DNA of 64,000 bases from Bathymodiolus brooksi (taxonomy: Eukaryota > Mollusca > Bivalvia > Mytilida > Modiolidae). Below, piece after piece: positions 12,601 through 25,770 of the stretch (within the stretch, counting starts at the first letter, position 1; each line of letters begins with the position of its first letter). The notes beneath the pieces were generated by a model. The model was not told where the DNA came from. It ran no database searches and saw only the letters and a list, made by a program, of their open reading frames with translations. The stretch covers positions 28,870,962 to 28,934,961 of the forward strand of contig OY804589.1 of the NCBI GenBank assembly GCA_963680875.1, written 5' to 3'. Made by a program: the position numbers and the translations under genes.

Positions 12601-14117
12601 GAGTTGACCCATGTTTTGTTTTAGAGTTGACTCATGTTTTGTTTGTGAGTTGATCCATGTTTTTTTTTGAGTTGACCCATGTTTTGTTAGAGAGTTGACT
12701 CATGTTTTGTTTGTGAGTTGACCCATGTTTTGCTTAAGAGTTGACCCATGTTTTGTTAGAGAGTTGACCCATGTTTTGTTTGTGAGTTGATCCATGTTTT
12801 GTTAGAGAGTTGACCCATGTTTTGTTAGAGAGTTGACTCATGTTTTGTTTGTGAGTTGACTCATGTTTTGTTTGAGAGTTGACCCATGTTTTGTTAGAGA
12901 GTTGACCCATGTTTTGTTTGTGAGTTGACCCATGTTTTGTTAGAGAGCTGACTCATGTTTTGTTTGAGAGTTGACTCATGTTTTGTTTGAGAGTTGACTC
13001 ATGTTTTGTTTGAGAGTTGACCCATGTTTTGTTTGAGAGTTGACTCATGTTTTGTTTGTGAGTTGACCCATGTTTTGTTAGAGAGTTGACCCATGTTTTG
13101 TTAGAGAGTTGACCCATGTTTTGTTTGAGAGTTGACTCATGTTTTGTTTGAGAGTTGAATCATATTTTGTTAGAGTGTTGATTCATGTTTTGTTTGAGAG
13201 TTGACTCATGTTTTGTTTGAGAGTTGAATCATATTTTGTTAGAGTGTTGATTCATGTTTTGTTTGAGAGTTAACTCATGTTTTGTTAGGGAGTTGACTCA
13301 TGTTTTGTTTGAGTGTTGACCCATGTTTTGTTTGAGAGTTGACCGATGTTTTGTTTGAGAGTTGACTCATGTTTTGTTAGAGAGTTGACCCATGTTTTGT
13401 TAGAGAGTTGACCCATATTTTGTTTGAGAGTTGACTCATGTTTTGTTTGTGAGTTGACCCATGTTTTGTTTGAGAGTTGACTCATGTTTTGTTAGAGAGT
13501 TGACTCATGTTTTGTTTGTGAGTTGACCCATGTTTTGTTAGAGAGTTGACCCATGTTTTGTTAGAGAGTTGACTCATGTTTTGTTTGAGTGTTGACTCAT
13601 GTTTTGTTTGAGAGTTAACTCAAGATTTGTTTGAGAGTTGACTCATGTTTTGTTTGAGAGTTGAATCATATTTTGTTAGAGTGTTGATTCATGTTTTGTT
13701 TGAGAGTTAACTCATGTTTTGTTAGGGAGTTGACTCATGTTTTGTTTGAGTGTTGACCCATGTTTTGTTTGAGAGTTGACCGATGTTTTGTTTGAGAGTT
13801 GACTCATGTTTTGTTAGAGAGTTGACCCATGTTTTGTTAGAGAGTTGACCCATATTTTGTTTGAGAGTTGACTCATGTTTTGTTTGTGAGTTGACCCATG
13901 TTTTGTTTGAGAGTTGACTCATGTTTTGTTAGAGAGTTGACTCATGTTTTGTTTGTGAGTTGACCCATGTTTTGTTAGAGAGTTGACCCATGTTTTGTTA
14001 GAGAGTTGACTCATGTTTTGTTTGAGTGTTGACTCATGTTTTGTTTGAGAGTTAACTCATGATTTGTTTGAGAGTTGACTCATGTTTTGTTTGAGAGTTG
14101 ACCCATGTTTTGTTTGA
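12601..14117. repeat. 1,517-bp nested duplication, copy 1 (A2)
   Basis: Counterpart of 4,474-5,990 at offset 8,127. It contains its own 437-bp pair (13,222-13,658 and 13,659-14,095), so the 437- and 1,517-bp events predate the A1/A2 duplication. Confidence 0.8.
12660..12668 (+). repeat. T9 tract, A2 first 1,517-bp unit
   Basis: Exact counterpart of 4,533 at offset 8,127. The next monomer spacer, near 12,731, has a private CTTAAG variant. Confidence 0.9.
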
Positions 14118-15112
14118 GAGTTGACCCATGTTTTGTTTTAGAGTTGACTCATGTTTTGTTTGTGAGTTGATCCATGTTTTTTTTTGAGTTGACCCATGTT
14201 TTGTTAGAGAGTTGACTCATGTTTTGTTTGTGAGTTGACCCATGTTTTGTTTAAGAGTTGACCCATGTTTTGTTAGAGAGTTGACCCATGTTTTGTTTGT
14301 GAGTTGATCCATGTTTTGTTAGAGAGTTGACCCATGTTTTGTTAGAGAGTTGACTCATGTTTTGTTTGTGAGTTGACTCATGTTTTGTTTGAGAGTTGAC
14401 CCATGTTTTGTTAGAGAGTTGACCCATGTTTTGTTTGTGAGTTGACCCATGTTTTGTTAGAGAGCTGACTCATGTTTTGTTTGAGAGTTGACTCATGTTT
14501 TGTTTGAGAGTTGACTCATGTTTTGTTTGAGAGTTGACCCATGTTTTGTTTGAGAGTTGACTCATGTTTTGTTTGTGAGTTGACCCATGTTTTGTTAGAG
14601 AGTTGACCCATGTTTTGTTAGAGAGTTGACCCATGTTTTGTTTGAGAGTTGACTCATGTTTTGTTTGAGAGTTGAATCATATTTTGTTAGAGTGTTGATT
14701 CATGTTTTGTTTGAGAGTTGACTCATGTTTTGTTTGAGAGTTGAATCATATTTTGTTAGAGTGTTGATTCATGTTTTGTTTGAGAGTTAACTCATGTTTT
14801 GTTAGGGAGTTGACTCATGTTTTGTTTGAGTGTTGACCCATGTTTTGTTTGAGAGTTGACCGATGTTTTGTTTGAGAGTTGACTCATGTTTTGTTAGAGA
14901 GTTGACCCATGTTTTGTTAGAGAGTTGACCCATATTTTGTTTGAGAGTTGACTCATGTTTTGTTTGTGAGTTGACCCATGTTTTGTTTGAGAGTTGACTC
15001 ATGTTTTGTTAGAGAGTTGACTCATGTTTTGTTTGTGAGTTGACCCATGTTTTGTTAGAGAGTTGACCCATGTTTTGTTAGAGAGTTGACTCATGTTTTG
15101 TTTGAGTGTTGA
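14118..15112. repeat. 1,517-bp nested duplication, copy 2, partial (A2)
   Basis: Counterpart of 5,991 onward. The T9 tract at 14,177-14,185 and GTTAGGGAG at about 14,801 hold the 1,517-bp spacing. It ends where the 689-bp pair starts. Confidence 0.75.
14177..14185 (+). repeat. T9 tract, A2 second 1,517-bp unit
   Basis: Exact counterpart of 6,050 at offset 8,127. Confidence 0.9.
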
Positions 15113-15801
15113 CTCATGTTTTGTTTGAGAGTTAACTCATGATTTGTTTGAGAGTTGACTCATGTTTTGTTTGAGAGTTGAATCATATTTTGTTAGAGTG
15201 TTGATTCATGTTTTGTTTGAGAGTTAACTCATGTTTTGTTAGGGAGTTGACTCATGTTTTGTTTGAGTGTTGACCCATGTTTTGTTTGAGAGTTGACCCA
15301 TGTTTTGTTAGAGAGTTGACCCATATTTTGTTTGAGAGTTGACTCATGTTTTGTTTGTGAGTTGACCCATGTTTTGTTTGAGAGTTGACTCATGTTTTGT
15401 TAGAGAGTTGACTCATGTTTTGTTTGTGAGTTGACCCATGTTTTGTTAGAGAGTTGACCCATGTTTTGTTAGAGAGTTGACTCATTTTTTGTTTGAGTGT
15501 TGACTCATGTTTTGTTTGAGAGTTAACTCATGATTTGTTTGAGAGTTGACTCATGTTTTGTTTGAGAGTTGACCCATGTTTTGTTTGAGAGTTGACTCAT
15601 GTTTTTTTGAGAGTTGACTCATGTTTTGATTGAGAGTTGACTCATGTTTTGTTTGTGAGTTGACCCATGTTTTGTTTGAGAGTTGACTCATGTTTTGTTT
15701 GTGAGTTGACCCATGTTTTGTTAGAGAGTTGACCCATGTTTTGTTAGAGAGTTTACCCATGTTTTGTTTGAGAGTTGACTCATGTTTTGTTTGTGAGTTG
15801 A
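15113..15801. repeat. 689-bp tandem duplication, copy 1 (A2 only)
   Basis: GTTAGGGAG at 15,238 recurs at 15,927, and the GACTCATTTTTTG and T7 22-mer variants also recur at 689 bp. The length is 30 monomers minus 1 bp. A1 has only one related stretch, near 6,960-7,260. Confidence 0.85.
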
Positions 15802-16490
15802 CTCATGTTTTGTTTGAGAGTTAACTCATGATTTGTTTGAGAGTTGACTCATGTTTTGTTTGAGAGTTGAATCATATTTTGTTAGAGTGTTGATTCATGT
15901 TTTGTTTGAGAGTTAACTCATGTTTTGTTAGGGAGTTGACTCATGTTTTGTTTGAGTGTTGACCCATGTTTTGTTTGAGAGTTGACCCATGTTTTGTTAG
16001 AGAGTTGACCCATATTTTGTTTGAGAGTTGACTCATGTTTTGTTTGTGAGTTGACCCATGTTTTGTTTGAGAGTTGACTCATGTTTTGTTAGAGAGTTGA
16101 CTCATGTTTTGTTTGTGAGTTGACCCATGTTTTGTTAGAGAGTTGACCCATGTTTTGTTAGAGAGTTGACTCATTTTTTGTTTGAGTGTTGACTCATGTT
16201 TTGTTTGAGAGTTAACTCATGATTTGTTTGAGAGTTGACTCATGTTTTGTTTGAGAGTTGACCCATGTTTTGTTTGAGAGTTGACTCATGTTTTTTTGAG
16301 AGTTGACTCATGTTTTGATTGAGAGTTGACTCATGTTTTGTTTGTGAGTTGACCCATGTTTTGTTTGAGAGTTGACTCATGTTTTGTTTGTGAGTTGACC
16401 CATGTTTTGTTAGAGAGTTGACCCATGTTTTGTTAGAGAGTTTACCCATGTTTTGTTTGAGAGTTGACTCATGTTTTGTTTGTGAGTTGA
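15802..16490. repeat. 689-bp tandem duplication, copy 2 (A2 only)
   Basis: I saw no difference from copy 1 by eye. Its right half aligns to A1 at offset 9,207, so the junction with older sequence is on its left. Confidence 0.85.
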
Positions 16491-17758
16491 CTCATGTTTT
16501 GTTTGTGAGTTGACCCATGTTTTGTTTGAGAGTTGACTCATGTTTTGTTAGAGAGTTGACTCATGTTTTGTTTGTGAGTTGACCCATGTTTTGTTAGAGA
16601 GTTGACCCATGTTTTGTTAGAAAGTTGACTCATGTTTTGTTTGAGTGTTGACTCATGTTTTGTTTGAGAGTTAACTCATGATTTGTTTGAGAGTTGACTC
16701 ATGTTTTGTTTGAGAGTTGACCCATGTTTTGTTTGAGAGTTGACTCATGTTTTTTTGAGTGTTGACCCATGTTTTGCTTGAGAGTTGACTCATGTTTTGT
16801 TTGTGAGTTGACACATGTTTTGTTTGAGAGTTGACTCATGTTTTGTTTGTGAGTTGACCCATGTTTTGTTTGTGAGTTGACCCATGTTTTGTTAGAGAGT
16901 TGACCCATGTTTTGTTAGAGAGTTGACCCATGTTTTGTTTGTGAGTTGACCCATGTTTTGTAAGAGAGTTAACCCATGTTTTGTTAGAGAGTTGATTCAT
17001 GTTTTGTTTGTGAGTTGACTCATGATTTGTTTGAGTGTTGACTCATGTTTTGCTTGAGTGTTGACCCATATTTTGTTAGAGAGTAGACCCATGTTTTGCT
17101 TGAGAGTTGACTCATGTTTTGTTAGAGAGTTGACCCATGTTTTGTTAGAGAGTTGACCCATGTTTTGTTTGAGAGTTGACTCATGTTTTGTTAGAGAGTT
17201 GACCCATGTTTTGTTAGAGAGTTGACTCATGTTTTGTTAGAGAGTTGACTCATGTTTTGTTAGAGAGTTGACTCATGTTTTGTTTGTGAGTTGACCCATG
17301 TTTTGTTTGAGAGTAGACCCATGTTTTGTTAGAGAGTAGACCCATGTTTTGCTTGAGAGTTGACTCATGTTTTGTCTGAGAGTTGACCCATGTTTTGTTA
17401 GAGAGTTGACTCATGATTTGTTTGAGTGTTGAATCATGTTTTGTTTGAGCGTTGACTCATGATTTGTTAGAGAGTAGACCCATGTATTGTTTGAGAGTTG
17501 ACCCATGTTTTGTTTGAGAGTTGACTCATGTTTTGTTAGAGAGTTGACCCATGTTTTGTTAGTGTTAACTCATGATTTGTTTGAGTGTTGACTCATGTTT
17601 TGTGTGAGTGTTGGCTCATGATTTGTTAGAGAGTAGACCCATGTTTTGTTTGAGAGTTGACCCATGTTTTGTTAGAGAGTTGACTCATGTTTTGTTTGTG
17701 AGTTGACCCATGTTTTGTTTTAGAGTTGACTCATGTTTTGTTTGTGAGTTGATCCATG

Positions 17759-17768
17759 TTTTTTTTTT
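17759..17768 (+). repeat. T10 tract, A2 right half
   Basis: Exact counterpart of 8,552 at offset 9,207. No GATCCATG-T9/T10 landmark appears after this, which helps mark the end of family I. Confidence 0.9.
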
Positions 17769-20314
17769 GAGTTGACCCATGTTTTGTTAGAGAGTTGACT
17801 CATGTTTTGTTTGTGAGTTGACCCATGTTTTGTTTAAGAGTTGACCCATGTTTTGTTAGAGAGTTGACCCATGTTTTGTTTGTGAGTTGATCCATGTTTT
17901 GTTAGAGAGTTGACCCATGTTTTGTTAGAGAGTTGACTCATGTTTTGTTTGTGAGTTGACTCATGTTTTGTTTGAGAGTTGACCCATGTTTTGTTAGAGA
18001 GTTGACCCATGTTTTGTTTGTGAGTTGACCCATGTTTTGTTAGAGAGCTGACTCATGTTTTGTTTGAGAGTTGACTCATGTTTTGTTTGAGAGTTGACTC
18101 ATGTTTTGTTTGAGAGTTGACCCATGTTTTGTTTGAGAGTTGACTCATGTTTTGTTTGTGAGTTGACCCATGTTTTGTTAGAGAGTTGACCCATGTTTTG
18201 TTAGAGAGTTGACACATGTTTTGTTTGAGAGTTGACTCATGTTTTGTTTGAGAGTTGAATCATATTTTGTTAGAGTGTTGATTCATGTTTTGTTTGAGAG
18301 TTAACTCATGTTTTGTTAGGGAGTTGACTCATGTTTTGTTTGAGTGTTGACCCATGTTTTGTTTGAGAGTTGACCGATGTTTTGTTTGAGAGTTGACTCA
18401 TGTTTTGTTAGAGAGTTGACCCATGTTTTGTTAGAGAGTTGACCCATATTTTGTTTGAGAGTTGACTCATGTTTTGTTTGTGAGTTGACCCATGTTTTGT
18501 TTGAGAGTTGACTCATGTTTTGTTAGAGAGTTGACTCATGTTTTGTTTGTGAGTTGACCCATGTTTTGTAAGAGAGTTGACCCATGTTTTGTTAGAGAGT
18601 TGACTCATGTTTTGTTTGAGTGTTGACTCATGTTTTGTTTGAGAGTTAACTCATGATTTGTTTGAGAGTTGACTCATGTTTTGTTTGAGAGTTGACCCAT
18701 GTTTTGTTTGAGAGTTGATTCATGTTTTTTTGAGAGTTGACCCATGTTTTGATTGAGAGTTGACTCATGTTTTGTTTGTGAGTTGACCCATGTTTTGTTT
18801 GAGAGTTGACTCATGTTTTGTTTGTGAGTTGACCCATGTTTTGTTAGAGAGTTGACCCATGTTTTGTTAGAGAGTTTACCCATGTTTTGTTTGAGAGTTG
18901 ACCCATGTTTTGTTTGTGAGTTGACTCATGTTTTGTTTGTGAGTTGACCCATGTTTTGTTTGAGAGTTGACTCATGTTTTGTTAGAGAGTTGACTCATGT
19001 TTTGTTTGTGAGTTGACCCATGTTTTGTTAGAGAGTTGACCCATGTTTTGTTAGAAAGTTGACTCATGTTTTGTTTGAGTGTTGACTCATGTTTTGTTTG
19101 AGAGTTAACTCATGATTTGTTTGAGAGTTGACTCATGTTTTGTTTGAGAGTTGACCCATGTTTTGTTTGAGAGTTGACTCATGTTTTTTTGAGAGTTGAC
19201 CCATGTTTTGCTTGAGAGTTGACTCATGTTTTGTTTGTGAGTTGACACATGTTTTGTTTGAGAGTTGACTCATGTTTTGTTTGTGAGTTGACCCATGTTT
19301 TGTTAGAGTTGACTCATGTTTTGTTAGAGAGTTGACCCATGTTTTGTTTGAGAGTTGACTCGTGTTTTGTTTGTGAGTTGACCCATGTTTTGTTAGAGAG
19401 TTGACCCATGTTTTGTTAGAGAGTTGACCCATGTTTTGTTTGTGAGTTGACCCATGTTTTGTAAGAGAGTTGACCCATGTTTTGTTAGAGAGTTGACCCA
19501 TGTTTTGTTTGTGAGTTGACTCATGATTTGTTTGAGTGTTGACTCATGTTTTGTTTGAGTGTTGACCCATGTTTTGTTAGAGAGTTGACCCATGTTTTGT
19601 TTGAGAGTTGACTCATGTTTTATTAGAGAGTTGACCCATGTTTTGTTAGAGAGTTGACTCATGTTTTGTTAGAGAGTTGACCCATGTTTTGTTAGAGAGT
19701 TGACTCATGTTTTGTTTGTGAGTTGACCCATGTTTTGTTTGAGAGTAGACCCATGTTTTGTTAGAGAGTAGACCCATGTTTTGCTTGAGAGTTGACTCAT
19801 GTTTTGTCTGAGAGTTGACCCATGTTTTGTTAGAGAGTTGACTCATGATTTGTTTGAGTGTTGACTCATGTTTTGTTTGAGCGTTGAATCATGTTTTGTT
19901 TGTGAGTTGACCCATGTTTTGTTTGAGAGTTGACTCATGTTTTGTTAGAGAGTTGACCCATGTTTTGTTTGAGAGTTGACTCATGTTTTGTTTGAGAGTT
20001 GACTCATGTTTTGTTTGTGAGTTGACCCATGTTTTGTTAGAGAGTTGACCCATGTTTTGTTAGAGAGTTGACCCATGTTTTGTTTGAGAGTTGACCCATG
20101 ATTTGTTTGTGAGTTGACCCATGTTTTGTTAGAGAGTTGACCCATGTTTTGTTAGAGAGTTGACCCATGTTTTGCTTGTGAGTTGACCCATGTTTTGTTA
20201 GAGAATTGACTCATGTTTTGTTAGAGAGTTGACCCATGTTTTGTTTGAGAGTTGACTCATGTTTTGTTTGTGAGTTGACCCATGTTTTGTTTGTGAGTTG
20301 ACCCATGTTTTGTT

Positions 20315-20751
20315 TGAAAGTTGACTCATGTTTTGTTAGAGAGTTGACCCATGTTTTGTTAGAGACTTGACCCATGTTTTGTTAGAGAGTTGACCCATGT
20401 TTTGTTTGAGAGTTGACTCATGTTTTGTTTGAGAGTTGAATCATATTTTGTTAGAGTGTTGATTCATGTTTTGTTTGAGAGTTAACTCATGTTTTGTTAG
20501 GTAGTTAACTCATGTTTTGTTTGTGAGTTGACCCATGTTTTGTTAGAGAGTTGACTCATGTTTTGTTTGAAAATTGACCCATGTTTTGTTAGAGAGTTGA
20601 CTCATGTTTTGTTAGAGAGTTGACCCATGTTTTGTTAGAGAGTTGACTCATGATTTGTTTGAGTGTTGACTCATGTTTTGTTTGAGCGTTGACTCATGAT
20701 TTGTTAGAGAGTAGACCCATGTTTTGTTTGAGAGTTGACCTATGTTTTGTT
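20315..20751. repeat. 437-bp duplication at the family I/II boundary, copy 1
   Basis: GACTTGACCC at about 20,364 recurs at 20,801, and GTTAGGTAG at 20,496 recurs at 20,933, both 437 bp apart. It straddles the end of A2. Confidence 0.75.
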
Positions 20752-20975
20752 TGAGAGTTGACTCATGTTTTTTTAGAGAGTTGACCCATGTTTTGTTAGA
20801 GACTTGACCCATGTTTTGTTAGAGAGTTGACCCATGTTTTGTTTGAGAGTTGACTCATGTTTTGTTTGAGAGTTGAATCATATTTTGTTAGAGTGTTGAT
20901 TCATGTTTTGTTTGAGAGTTAACTCATGTTTTGTTAGGTAGTTAACTCATGTTTTGTTTGTGAGTTGACTCATGA
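20752..20975. repeat. 437-bp duplication at the family I/II boundary, copy 2 (partial)
   Basis: About 220 bp matching copy 1 up to the TTAACTC monomer, after which it leads into family II (GACTCATGATTTG near 20,965). GTTAGGTAG is found only in this pair. Confidence 0.7.
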
Positions 20976-22639
20976 TTTGTTTGAGTGTTGACTCATGTTT
21001 TGTTTGAGTGTTGACCCATGTTTTGTTAGAGAGTAGACCCATGTTTTGCTTGAGAGTTGACTCATGTTTTGTTAGAGAGTTGACCCATGTTTTGTTAGAG
21101 AGTTGACCCATGTTTTGTTTGAGAGTTGACTCATGTTTTGTTAGGGAGTTGACCCATGTTTTGTTAGAGAGTTTACCCATGTTTTGTTAGAGAGTTGACC
21201 CATGTTTTGTTAGAGAGTTGACCCATGTTTTGATTGTGAGTTGACTCATGTTTTGTTTGAGTGTTGACCCATGTTTTGTTAGAGAGTAGACCGATGTTTT
21301 GCTTGAGAGTTGACTCATGTTTTGTTAGAGAGTTGACCCATGTTTTGTTAGAGAGTTGACTCATGATTTGTTTGAGTGTTGACTCATGTTTTGTTTGAGC
21401 GTTGACTCATGATTTGCTAGAGAGTAGACCCATGTTTTGTTTGAGAATTGACCCATGTTTTGTTAGAGAGTTGACCCATGTTTTGTTTGAGAGTTAACCC
21501 ATGTTTTGTTTGTGAGTTGACCCATATTTTGTTTGAGAGTTGACTCATGTTTTGTTAGAGAGTTGACTCATGTTTTGTTTGTGAGTTGAGCCATGTTTTG
21601 TTAGAGAGTTGACCCATGTTTTGTTAGAGAGTTGACTCATATTTTGTTTGAGTGTTGACTCATGTTTTGTTTGAGAGTTGACTCATGATTTGTTTGAGAG
21701 TTGACTCATGTTTTGTTAGAGAGTTGACTCATGTTTTGTTAGAGAGTTGACTCATGATTTGTTTGAGTGTTGACTCATGTTTTGTTTGAGCGTTGACTCA
21801 TGATTTGTTAGAGAGTAGACCCATGTTTTGTTTGAGAGTTGACCCATGTTTTGTTTGAGAGTTGACTCATGTTTTGTTAGAGAGTTGACCCATGTTTTGT
21901 TAGAGAGTTAACTCATGATTTGTTTGAGTGTTGACTCATGTTTTGTTTGAGAGTTGACTCATGATTTGTTAGAGAGTAGACCCATGTTTTGTTTGAGAGT
22001 TGACCCATGTTTTGTTAGAGAGTTGACTCATGTTTTGTTTGTGAGTTGACCCATGTTTTGTTTTAGAGTTGACCGATGTTTTGTTAGAGAGTTGACTCAT
22101 GTTTTGTTTGTGAGTTGACCCATGTTTTGTTTGAGAGTTGACCCATGTTTTGTTAGAGAGTTGACCCATGTTTTGTTTGTGAGTTGACCCATGTTTTGTT
22201 AGAGAGTTGACCCATGTTTTGTTAGAGAGCTGACTCATGTTTTGTTAGAGAGTTGACCCATGTTTTGTTAGAGAGTTGACCCATGTTTTGTTTTGAGAGT
22301 TGACTCATGTTTTGTTTGAGAGTTGAATCATATTTTGTTAGAGTGTTGATTCATGTTTTGTTTGAGAGTTAACTCATGTTTTGTTAGGGAGTTGACTCAT
22401 GTTTTGTTTGAGTGTTGACCCATGTTTTGTTTGAGAGTTGACCGATGTTTTATTTGAGAGTTGACCCATGTTTTGTTAGAGAGTTGACCCATGTTTTGTT
22501 AGAGAGTTGACCCATATTTTGTTTGAGAGTTGACTCATGTTTTGTTTGTGAGTTGACCCATGTTTTGTTTGAGAGTTGACTCATGTTTTGTTAGAGAGTT
22601 GACTCATGTTTTGTTTGTGAGTTGACCCATGTTTTGTTA

Positions 22640-24272
22640 TAGAGTTGACCCGTGTTTTGTTAGAGAGTTTACTCATGTTTTGTTTGAGTGTTGACTCATG
22701 TTTTGTTTGTGAGTTAACTCATGATTTGTTTGAGAGTTGACTCATGTTTTGTTTTAGAGTTGACCCATGTTTTGTTTGAGAGTTGACTCATGTTTTGTTT
22801 GAGAGTTGACCCATGTTTTGCTTGAGAGTTGACTCATGTTTTGTTTGTGAGTTGACCCATGTTTTGTTTGAGAGTTGACTCATGTTTTGTTTGTCAGTTG
22901 ACCCATGTTTTGTTAGAGAGTTGACCCATGTTTTGTTAGAGAGTTGACCCATGTTTTGTATGAGAGTTGACTCATGTTTTGTTTGTGAGTTGACCCACGT
23001 TTTGTTAGAGAGTTGACCCATGTTTTGTTAGAGAGTTGACCCATGTTTTGTTTGTGAGTTGACCCATGTTTTGTAAGAGAGTTGACCCATGTTTTGTAAG
23101 AGAGTTGACCCATGTTTTGTTTGTGAGTTGACTCATGATTTGTTTGAGTGTTGACTCATGTTTTGTTTGAGTGTTGACCCATATTTTGTTAGAGAGTAGA
23201 CCCATGTTTTGCTTGAGAGTTGACTCATGTTTTGTTAGAGAGTTGACCCATGTTTTGTTAGAGAGTTGACCCATGTTTTGTTTGAGAGTTGACTCATGTT
23301 TTGTTAGAGAGTTGACCCATGTTTTGTTAGAGAGTTGACTCATGTTTTGTTAGAGAGTTGACCCATGTTTTGTTAGAGAGTTGACCCATGTTTTGTTTGT
23401 GAGTTGACCCATGTTTTGTTTGAGAGTAGACCCATGTTTTGTTAGAGAGTAGACCCATGTTTTGCTTGAGAGTTGACTCATGTTTTGTCTGAGAGTTGAC
23501 CCATGTTTTGTTAAAGAGTTGACTCATGATTTGTTTGAGTGTTGACTCATGTTTTGTTTGAGCGTTGAATCATGTTTTGTTTGTGAGTTGACCCATGTTT
23601 TGTTTGAGAGTTGACTCATGTTTTGTTAGAGAGTTGACCCATGTTTTGTTTGAGAGTTGACTCATGTTTTGTTTGAGAGTTGACTCATGTTTTGTTTGTG
23701 AGTTGACCCATGTTTTGTTAGAGAGTTGACCCATGTTTTGTTAGAGAGTTGACCCATGTTTTGTTTGAGAGTTGACCCATGTTTTGTTTGTGAGTTGACC
23801 CATGTTTTGTTAGAGAGTTGACCCATGTTTTGTTAGAGAGTTGACCCATGTTTTGCTTGTGAGTTGACCCATGTTTTGTTAGAGAATTGACTCATGTTTT
23901 GTTAGAGAGTTGACCCATGTTTTGTTTGAGAGTTGACCCATGTTTTGTTTGTGAGTTGACCCATGTTTTGTTTGAAAGTTGACCCATGTTTTGTTAGAGA
24001 GTTGACTCATGTTTTGTTTGAAAATTGACCCATGTTTTGTTAGAGAGTTGACTCATGTTTTGTTAGAGAGTTGACCCATGTTTTGTTAGAGAGTTGACTC
24101 ATGATTTGTTTGAGTGTTGACTCATGTTTTGTTTGAGCGTTGACTCATGATTTGTTAGAGAGTAGACCCATGTTTTGTTTGAGAGTTGACCTATGTTTTG
24201 TTTGAGAGTTGACTCATGTTTTGTTAGAGAGTTGACCCATGTTTTGTTAGAGACTTGACCCATGTTTTGTTA
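22640..24272. repeat. 1,633-bp (71-monomer) duplication, copy 1
   Basis: The GACCCGTG marker at about 22,648 recurs at 24,281, and long variant runs recur 1,633 bp apart, for example around 22,788 and 24,421 and around 23,327 and 24,960. Confidence 0.8.
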
Positions 24273-25770
24273 GAGAGTTGACCCGTGTTTTGTTAGAGAG
24301 TTTACTCATGTTTTGTTTGAGTGTTGACTCATGTTTTGTTTGTGAGTTAACTCATGATTTGTTTGAGAGTTGACTCATGTTTTGTTTGAGAGTTGACCCA
24401 TGTTTTGTTTGGGAGTTGACTCATGTTTTGTTTGAGAGTTGACCCATGTTTTGCTTGAGAGTTGACTCATGTTTTGTTTGTGAGTTGACCCATGTTTTGT
24501 TTGAGAGTTGACTCATGTTTTGTTTGTGAGTTGACCCATGTTTTGTTAGAGAGTTGACCCATGTTTTGTTAGAGAGTTGACCCATGTTTTGTTTGAGAGT
24601 TGACTCATGTTTTGTTTGTGAGTTGACCCATGTTTTGTTAGAGAGTTGACCCATGTTTTGTTAGAGAGTTGACCCATGTTTTGTTTGTGAGTTGACCCAT
24701 GTTTTGTAAGAGAGTTGACCCATGTTTTGTAAGAGAGTTGACCCATGTTTTGTTTGTGAGTTGACTCATGATTTGTTTGAGTGTTGACTCATGTTTTGTT
24801 TGAGTGTTGACCCATATTTTGTTAGAGAGTAGACCCATGTTTTGCTTGAGAGTTGACTCATGTTTTGTTAGAGAGTTGACCCATGTTTTGTTAGAGAGTT
24901 GACCCATGTTTTGTTTGAGAGTTGACTCATGTTTTGTTAGAGAGTTGACCCATGTTTTGTTAGAGAGTTGACTCATGTTTTGTTAGAGAGTTGACCCATG
25001 TTTTGTTAGAGAGTTGACCCATGTTTTGTTTGTGAGTTGACCCATGTTTTGTTTGAGAGTAGACCCATGTTTTGTTTGAGAGTAGACCCATGTTTTGTTT
25101 GAGAGTTGACTCATGTTTTGTCTGAGAGTTGACCCATGTTTTGTTAGAGAGTTGACTCATGATTTGTTTGTGTGTTGACTCATGTTTTGTTTGAGCGTTG
25201 AATCATGTTTTGTTTGTGAGTTGACCCATGTTTTGTTTGAGAGTTGACTCATGTTTTGTTAGAGAGTTGACCCATGTTTTGTTTGAGAGTTGACTCATGT
25301 TTTGTTTGAGAGTTGACTCATGTTTTGTTTGTGAGTTGACCCATGTTTTGTTAGAGAGTTGACCCATGTTTTGTTAGAGAGTTGACCCATGTTTTGTTTG
25401 AGAGTTGACCCATGTTTTGTTTGTGAGTTGACCCATGTTTTGTTAGAGAGTTGACCCATGTTTTGTTAGAGAGTTGACCCATGTTCTGCTTGTGAGTTGA
25501 CCCATGTTTTGTTAGAGAATTGACTCATGTTTTGTTAGAGAGTTGACCCATGTTTTGTTAGAGAGTTGACTCATGTTTTGTTAGAGAGTTGACTCATGTT
25601 TTGTTTGAGTGTTGACTCATGTTTTGTTTGAGCGTTGACTCATGATTTGTTAGAGAGTAGACCCATGTTTTGTTTGAGAGTTGACCTATGTTTTGTTTGA
25701 GAGTTGACTCATGTTTTGTTAGAGAGTTGACCCATGTTTTGTTAGAGACTTGACCCATGTTTTGTTAGAG
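24273..25770. repeat. 1,633-bp duplication, copy 2 with a 138-bp loss
   Basis: Aligned to copy 1 at offset 1,633 up to about 25,558, then at 1,495 (GACCTATG markers), so six monomers are missing. A private GTTCTGCTT spacer sits near 25,490. Confidence 0.75.

Larger units (their letters stand above)
11958..20384. repeat. Super-repeat A2 (8,427 bp)
   Basis: Tandem partner of A1. It starts at the GTTAGAAAGTTGAC monomer and ends with the same GACTTGACCC tail (about 11,938 in A1, 20,364 here). T tracts at 12,660, 14,177 and 17,759 answer those at 4,533, 6,050 and 8,552. The T lengths 9, 9, 10 are conserved between A1 and A2. Specific to A2 are a 689-bp tandem duplication and an extra 391 bp around 15.1-16.5 kb. 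A2 keeps six monomers near 17,820-17,960 that A1 lacks. Confidence 0.85.
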
